The translations under genes were made by a program, and so were the position numbers. A DNA stretch of 10,213 nucleotides from CAYYOS01 sp964473355 (GTDB lineage Bacteria; Pseudomonadota; Gammaproteobacteria; Burkholderiales; REEB80). The stretch spans positions 1-10,213 of the forward strand of contig CAYYOS010000091.1 of NCBI GenBank assembly GCA_964473355.1, written 5' to 3'. Shown in pieces: positions 6,960 through 10,213 of the stretch (position 1 is its first letter; each line of letters starts with the position of its first letter). Below the pieces are notes generated by a model, which was not told the DNA's origin, did not search any database, and saw only the letters and a list, made by a program, of their open reading frames with translations.

Positions 6960-7738
6960 TTCTTGCTCCCTATTTGGTGCGCCATTACCTTGGCATATTT
7001 ACAAAAGCTATTGAAGCAGCCAACAATGATATGCACAAAACCCGCTACGCCATCTAAAAACCCTAATCGCAGCACATAAAATTTAATGAATCGGGCGATG
7101 GGACTAAACACTAAATGACCCCAATGCACCTTGCGGCCAGCTTGAAATAAGAGCTCGGCTTGCAAGGTAGTGTAGCGATTTTGTTTTTCCACATAAGACG
7201 CTAAGCCTTGTTCGGATAGATGCAGCAAGTCGTTTTTCAGGCGGCCGATCTTACCTTGTGGGCAATGTACCTTTTCATGGACCGCCTCATTGCTCCAGCT
7301 GGCGTAGCGACGATTAAATAATCGTAAGTTCCAGTCTGGGTAGCCTTCCCCGTGCCTCAGCCAACGACCGAGAAAGTAATTGCGACGCGGCAACTCGAAA
7401 GCGAAATATTTCGGCTGAATCATAGTTGTCTGTATCTCTTGAGCGAGTGATGGGCTCAAGTATTCGTCTGCGTCTAAACACAACACCCAATCGTAGCTCG
7501 CTTGCGCCACCGCATATTGTTTTTGTCTGCCATAGCCTAACCAGGATTGATGGCGAACTGTTGCCCCCAACTGTAAAGCGATTTCCGGCGTGCCATCGCG
7601 ACTGCCGCTATCTATCACTAAGATTTCTTCGGCAAAGCTTGCCGATTGAATGCATTGGGTAATGTTCTCGGCCTCGTTACACACAACGATAACCAACGAC
7701 AACGCCGGGCGCCCAGATTCATTTTCTACATCACTCAA
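6956..7738 (-). CDS. Family 2 glycosyltransferase, LPS inner-core type (WaaE/KdtX-like)
   Basis: This 260-residue GT-A fold (GT2) protein is the first gene of the six-gene operon. The N-terminal strand LSLVIVVCNEAENI (13-26) leads to the nucleotide-binding IDSGSRDGT (42-50) and the metal-binding DADE (89-92) in LCLDADEYL. WNLRLFNRR (136-144) and NEAVHEKV (150-157) are typical of the group that includes WaaE/KdtX and LgtF-like enzymes, which add glucose to inner-core heptose. The hydrophobic C-terminus (about 208-245) suggests membrane association at the cytoplasmic face. Next to waaC and waaA, an inner-core role is likely, but donor and acceptor cannot be read from sequence. The start is TTG (7736-7738): no in-frame ATG lies between the upstream stop (7748-7750) and the conserved domain, and AGGA (complement of 7746-7749) is 7 nt away, supporting it. 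Confidence 0.87.
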   Translation of the reverse strand: MSDVENESGRPALSLVIVVCNEAENITQCIQSASFAEEILVIDSGSRDGTPEIALQLGATVRHQSWLGYGRQKQYAVAQASYDWVLCLDADEYLSPSLAQEIQTTMIQPKYFAFELPRRNYFLGRWLRHGEGYPDWNLRLFNRRYASWSNEAVHEKVHCPQGKIGRLKNDLLHLSEQGLASYVEKQNRYTTLQAELLFQAGRKVHWGHLVFSPIARFIKFYVLRLGFLDGVAGFVHIIVGCFNSFCKYAKVMAHQIGSKK

Positions 7739-7861
7739 TGCGCATTCCTATATCTAAACTGTCTTGATGCCTCATGCCGCCACCATTTTAGCTTGACTTA
7801 CTACTGGGGCATACCTTAAGTTCGTAGGCGTTGTTATTTATAGGCGCTCACATACTTCAGC
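7739..7861. promoter_or_regulatory. Divergent intergenic region between core-glycan operon and waaC
   Basis: This 123-bp spacer must hold promoters for both the minus-strand six-gene operon and waaC-waaA. On the plus strand, TTGACT (7793-7798) is a 5/6 match to a sigma-70 -35 box, but the best -10 at 17-bp spacing (TTAAGT, 7816-7821) is only 3/6. On the minus strand, TAAAAT (complement of 7785-7790) is a 5/6 -10 match without a good -35. The two candidate boxes lie side by side, so the promoters may overlap. The minus-strand Shine-Dalgarno AGGA (7746-7749) is clear, whereas waaC has no visible one. Confidence 0.35.
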
Positions 7862-8809
7862 ATGCTCTCTGTATTACTCGTAAAAATGTCTTCCATGGGT
7901 GACGTAATTCATAATTTGCCGGTAGTTAACGACATCCGTGCCCAGTATCCCGATGTAAGGATTCACTGGGTGGTGGAAGAGGGCTTTGCCGCTATACCCT
8001 CCTGGCATAAGGGCGTAGCACGTGTGTTACCCATCGCACTGCGTCGCTGGAGAAAAAACCCCAGCGCGTTGTTGCAGGAGGGGCCGCCGTTTCGAACTCA
8101 GCTACGGGAAACTAACTACGATCTTATTATCGACACGCAAGGGCTTTTAAAAAGCGCACTGGTCGCAAGTCAAGCGCATGGGGTGAGGCACGGGTTTTCG
8201 CCGCGCAGCGCCCGCGAACCGCTGGCTGCACTATTCTATAAGCAGCGCCACGACGTGGCGCGCGCTCAACATGCCGTCACGCGCAACCGCCAACTCGCCG
8301 CATTGGCCTTAGGTTATGCGCTGCCTGCCACTGTCGACTTTGGCCTGGTCGCCTTGCCCTCGGTTGGTTTCACCCTACCGGAAAAACCCTACGCTGTGCT
8401 TTTGCACGCCACTAGCAATCCAAGTAAACAATGGCCGCAGGCGCTTTGGATAACCTTAGCGCAGGAATTGGCGGGCCGAGGCATACGTAGTGTATTGCCC
8501 GGCGGCAACGCAGCGGAGCTGGCGCGTAGCGCCGAAATTGCCCGAGCTGTGTCCACGGCGGTCTCCTTACCGCCTTTAAGCCTAAAAGAATTAGCTTGGC
8601 TGATCAGCAACGCACAAATTATCATCGGCGTGGATACCGGCTTAACCCATTTGGCAGCGGCGTTGAATAGACCGGTAATTGCTATATTCGGCGCCTCCGA
8701 TCCGACTCGCACCGGCGTCTATCCGGCGCCTAACCGGGCCAACCTGGGCGCGGTGGGCAATTTTCCGTCTGTCAACGAAGTGCTTAGCCATATAAGCCGA
8801 TTGCAATGA
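7862..8809 (+). CDS. waaC: Lipopolysaccharide heptosyltransferase I WaaC (RfaC)
   Basis: WaaC transfers the first L-glycero-D-manno-heptose from ADP-heptose to Kdo of Kdo2-lipid A at the cytoplasmic face of the inner membrane. It is a GT-B fold, GT9 protein of 315 residues, close to family length. The start VLLVKMSSMGDVIHNLP (4-20) carries the catalytic Asp14. WVVEEGFAAIPSWH (36-49) and RRWRKN (61-66) are WaaC hallmarks. The ADP-heptose site shows HATSNPSKQWP (182-192) with Lys189, PGGN (213-216) and GVDTGLTHLAAAL (256-268) with Asp258 and His263; GASDPTRTG (277-285) follows. The ATG at 7862 follows an in-frame stop at 7841-7843 and gives the expected N-terminus, although no Shine-Dalgarno sequence is evident. 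Its stop overlaps the waaA start (ATGA). Confidence 0.96.
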   Translation: MLSVLLVKMSSMGDVIHNLPVVNDIRAQYPDVRIHWVVEEGFAAIPSWHKGVARVLPIALRRWRKNPSALLQEGPPFRTQLRETNYDLIIDTQGLLKSALVASQAHGVRHGFSPRSAREPLAALFYKQRHDVARAQHAVTRNRQLAALALGYALPATVDFGLVALPSVGFTLPEKPYAVLLHATSNPSKQWPQALWITLAQELAGRGIRSVLPGGNAAELARSAEIARAVSTAVSLPPLSLKELAWLISNAQIIIGVDTGLTHLAAALNRPVIAIFGASDPTRTGVYPAPNRANLGAVGNFPSVNEVLSHISRLQ

Positions 8810-10062
8810 CGCCACGTCTATTTTATAGCCTTGCACTGTATTTAATCCTACCTTTTGCGCTAGTACGATTACTGTTGCGAGCTCGTCAGCAGCGCGCGTA
8901 TCTAAACCATTGGAGCGAACGCTTTGGGTACTACACTGCTCAAGCTACTTCTCCCGTCATCTGGTTACACGCTGTGTCCGTCGGCGAAGCCCGGGCCGCC
9001 CAGCCTTTGGTTTCAGCACTGCTGAGAACGTATCCAACGTATCAACTTTTGTTGACCTACATGACCCCAACCGGTCGACAAACGGGCATAGAGCTTTTTG
9101 GGGATTCGGTTCGCCATTCCTACTTGCCCTACGATTTGCCAGGCAGCACGCGGCGCTTCTTAAGGCATTTTCAGCCGAAGCTGGGAATTATGATGGAAAC
9201 CGAGATTTGGCCAAATCTTATTGATTACTGCAAACAACGGTCTATTCCCCTTATTTTAGCGAACGCCCGGCTCTCCATAAAATCCCTGCAAAAATATCAA
9301 CGCTACTTACCATTATTTCGCCCGGCACTGCGAGCGCTGAGTGCCATTGCCGCGCAGACTATCCACGACGCGAACCGGTTTAAGGCTCTGGGCGCCGAGG
9401 CTGTGGTAGTAACTGGCAACTTAAAATTTGATGTCACGCCACCTACCGCCAGCCTAGCGTTGGGCGATTCGTGGCGCGCCACTTGGTGCAGAGGTCGTCC
9501 AGTGTTTCTGGCGGCGAGCACGCGCGACGGCGAAGAGGCTTTAATCTTAGCAGCGTTGCGGGAAATCGATGTGCCCGAATTATTGACTATCCTTGTCCCG
9601 CGGCACCCGCAACGTTTTGCCCAAGTCGCCGCACTCTTAACATCGCAAGGCCTTGCTTTTCAGCGGCGTAGCTTAAACAGCGTCGCGGCCCCAGACATTA
9701 AGGTGATCCTAGGGGACAGCATGGGAGAAATGTTTGCCTACTTCGCCGCCTGTGATGTCGCGTTTATTGGCGGCAGTTTATTACCCTTTGGCGGCCAAAA
9801 TTTAATTGAGGCCTGCGCGGTAGGCAAGGCTGTTTTACTCGGGCCGCACACCTACAATTTTTCGCAAGCCAGTGAAGATGCGATTGCTAGCGGCGCGGCG
9901 TTGCGCGTTCGGGATGAACTTGAATTAGCCCTGACCGTTTCAGCACTCTTGAAAAACCCCGCGCGCCTAAAAGACATGAGCGAAGCTGGGCTGAAATTTG
10001 CAGCCAAGCATCAAGGTGCTGCGGTTAGGTTAATGCAGTTGATAAAAACTTACCTCGATTAA
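8806..10062 (+). CDS. waaA: 3-deoxy-D-manno-octulosonic acid transferase WaaA (KdtA)
   Basis: WaaA (GT30) transfers Kdo from CMP-Kdo to the lipid A precursor lipid IVA, an essential step in most Gram-negatives; it may add one or more Kdo residues, which sequence alone does not tell. The 418 residues are normal length. A single N-terminal membrane anchor spans about 5-24, followed by a basic stretch. The acceptor-side domain has HAVSVGE (55-61) with the catalytic-base Glu61 and METEIWPNL (130-138). The CMP-Kdo side has AASTRDGEE (236-244), VPRHPQRF (264-271), LGDSMGEM (302-309), FIGGSL (320-325) and GGQNLIEA (329-336). It is coupled to waaC by a 4-bp ATGA overlap. The C-terminal end at TAA 10060-10062 is natural, with no intrinsic terminator apparent just downstream. 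Confidence 0.96.
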   Translation: MTPRLFYSLALYLILPFALVRLLLRARQQRAYLNHWSERFGYYTAQATSPVIWLHAVSVGEARAAQPLVSALLRTYPTYQLLLTYMTPTGRQTGIELFGDSVRHSYLPYDLPGSTRRFLRHFQPKLGIMMETEIWPNLIDYCKQRSIPLILANARLSIKSLQKYQRYLPLFRPALRALSAIAAQTIHDANRFKALGAEAVVVTGNLKFDVTPPTASLALGDSWRATWCRGRPVFLAASTRDGEEALILAALREIDVPELLTILVPRHPQRFAQVAALLTSQGLAFQRRSLNSVAAPDIKVILGDSMGEMFAYFAACDVAFIGGSLLPFGGQNLIEACAVGKAVLLGPHTYNFSQASEDAIASGAALRVRDELELALTVSALLKNPARLKDMSEAGLKFAAKHQGAAVRLMQLIKTYLD

Positions 10063-10093
10063 ATTAGGTTTTGCAGTGAAATTCGAGACAACC

Positions 10094-10106
10094 TTCCTTT
10101 AAGGAA
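10094..10106. repeat. Short palindrome downstream of waaA
   Basis: TTCCTT and AAGGAA are perfect complements around one central base, 31 bp after the waaA stop. It is too short and unaccompanied by a T-tract to be an intrinsic terminator, and with a one-base centre it cannot form a full hairpin. It may be a binding site or chance. Confidence 0.2.
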
Positions 10107-10118
10107 TTAGTGCCCGAT

Positions 10119-10146
10119 CGAGTTTCGAGTTTCGAGTTTCGAGTTT
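10119..10146. repeat. Heptanucleotide tandem repeat, four perfect CGAGTTT copies
   Basis: Four uninterrupted copies of CGAGTTT run from 10119 to 10146, followed by a degenerate continuation (CGGG). The repeat lies 56 bp past the waaA stop in non-coding DNA. Perfect short tandem arrays like this usually vary in copy number by replication slippage. No gene start is close enough inside the window to suggest phase variation. Confidence 0.9.
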
Positions 10147-10164
10147 CGGGAACCCTTCCCCCAC

Positions 10165-10200
10165 CGCCGAGCAGCGCAACCAAGCCAGGAGTAGTCGGCG
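10165..10200. repeat. Inverted repeat near the right edge
   Basis: CGCCGA (10165-10170) and TCGGCG (10195-10200) are perfect complements separated by 24 bases. The GC-rich segment from about 10148 to the window end differs in texture from the neighbouring coding DNA and may be the beginning of a dispersed intergenic repeat that continues beyond 10213. It could also be chance. Confidence 0.3.
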
Positions 10201-10213
10201 AGCATTGTTCGAA

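Noticed and set aside
8389..8712. Open frame antisense to waaC
   Set aside because: It mirrors the conserved nucleotide-binding half of waaC; no independent start signal or motif.
10119..10146. Iterons of an origin or a CRISPR-like array
   Set aside because: Units are only 7 bp with no spacers, no DnaA boxes and no replication gene nearby.

Overview
The window is ordinary proteobacterial chromosome, most likely from a betaproteobacterium or a close gammaproteobacterial relative. The lineage call rests on three things: a metX-metW pair, heptosyltransferase I (WaaC) and Kdo transferase (WaaA) of typical Gram-negative type, and a small inverted-repeat element of the GTCATTCCC...GGGAATGAC class that is common in such genomes. 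I cannot name genus or species. No tRNA, rRNA, CRISPR array, phage gene or transposase gene is visible, and I found no undescribed multi-gene system. The interest lies in small intergenic structures and one unrecognised gene.

Layout from left to right. Positions 1-126 hold no supportable gene, only an AT-rich inverted repeat. A 168-codon gene of unknown function lies on the minus strand (127-633). Its 5' end abuts a 72-bp inverted-repeat element (636-707), and it has no ATG start. metX and metW follow on the plus strand (819-2542) with a 4-bp overlap. They form the first committed step of methionine biosynthesis and its partner protein. A perfect 12-bp palindrome sits 3 bp upstream of the metX start, where a Shine-Dalgarno site would be expected.

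Positions 2575-7738 carry six tightly packed minus-strand genes, transcribed right to left: a family 2 glycosyltransferase resembling the WaaE/KdtX group, a UDP-glucuronate 4-epimerase-like enzyme, then rfbB, rfbA, rfbC and rfbD. The four rfb genes supply the complete route from glucose-1-phosphate to dTDP-L-rhamnose. Junctions overlap by 1 or 4 bp, or are separated by 2 bp, so the set is almost certainly one translationally coupled operon. The operon converges on metXW with only 32 bp between stop codons.

A 123-bp divergent intergenic region (7739-7861) separates that operon from waaC-waaA on the plus strand (7862-10062), which again overlap by 4 bp. WaaA attaches Kdo to lipid A and WaaC adds the first heptose. 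The neighbouring glycosyltransferase probably decorates the inner core. The locus as a whole therefore builds the lipopolysaccharide inner core and nucleotide-sugar precursors (dTDP-rhamnose, possibly UDP-galacturonate) for outer core, O-antigen or other surface glycan. Positions 10063-10213 are non-coding as far as visible and contain a heptanucleotide tandem repeat and an inverted repeat running towards the window edge.
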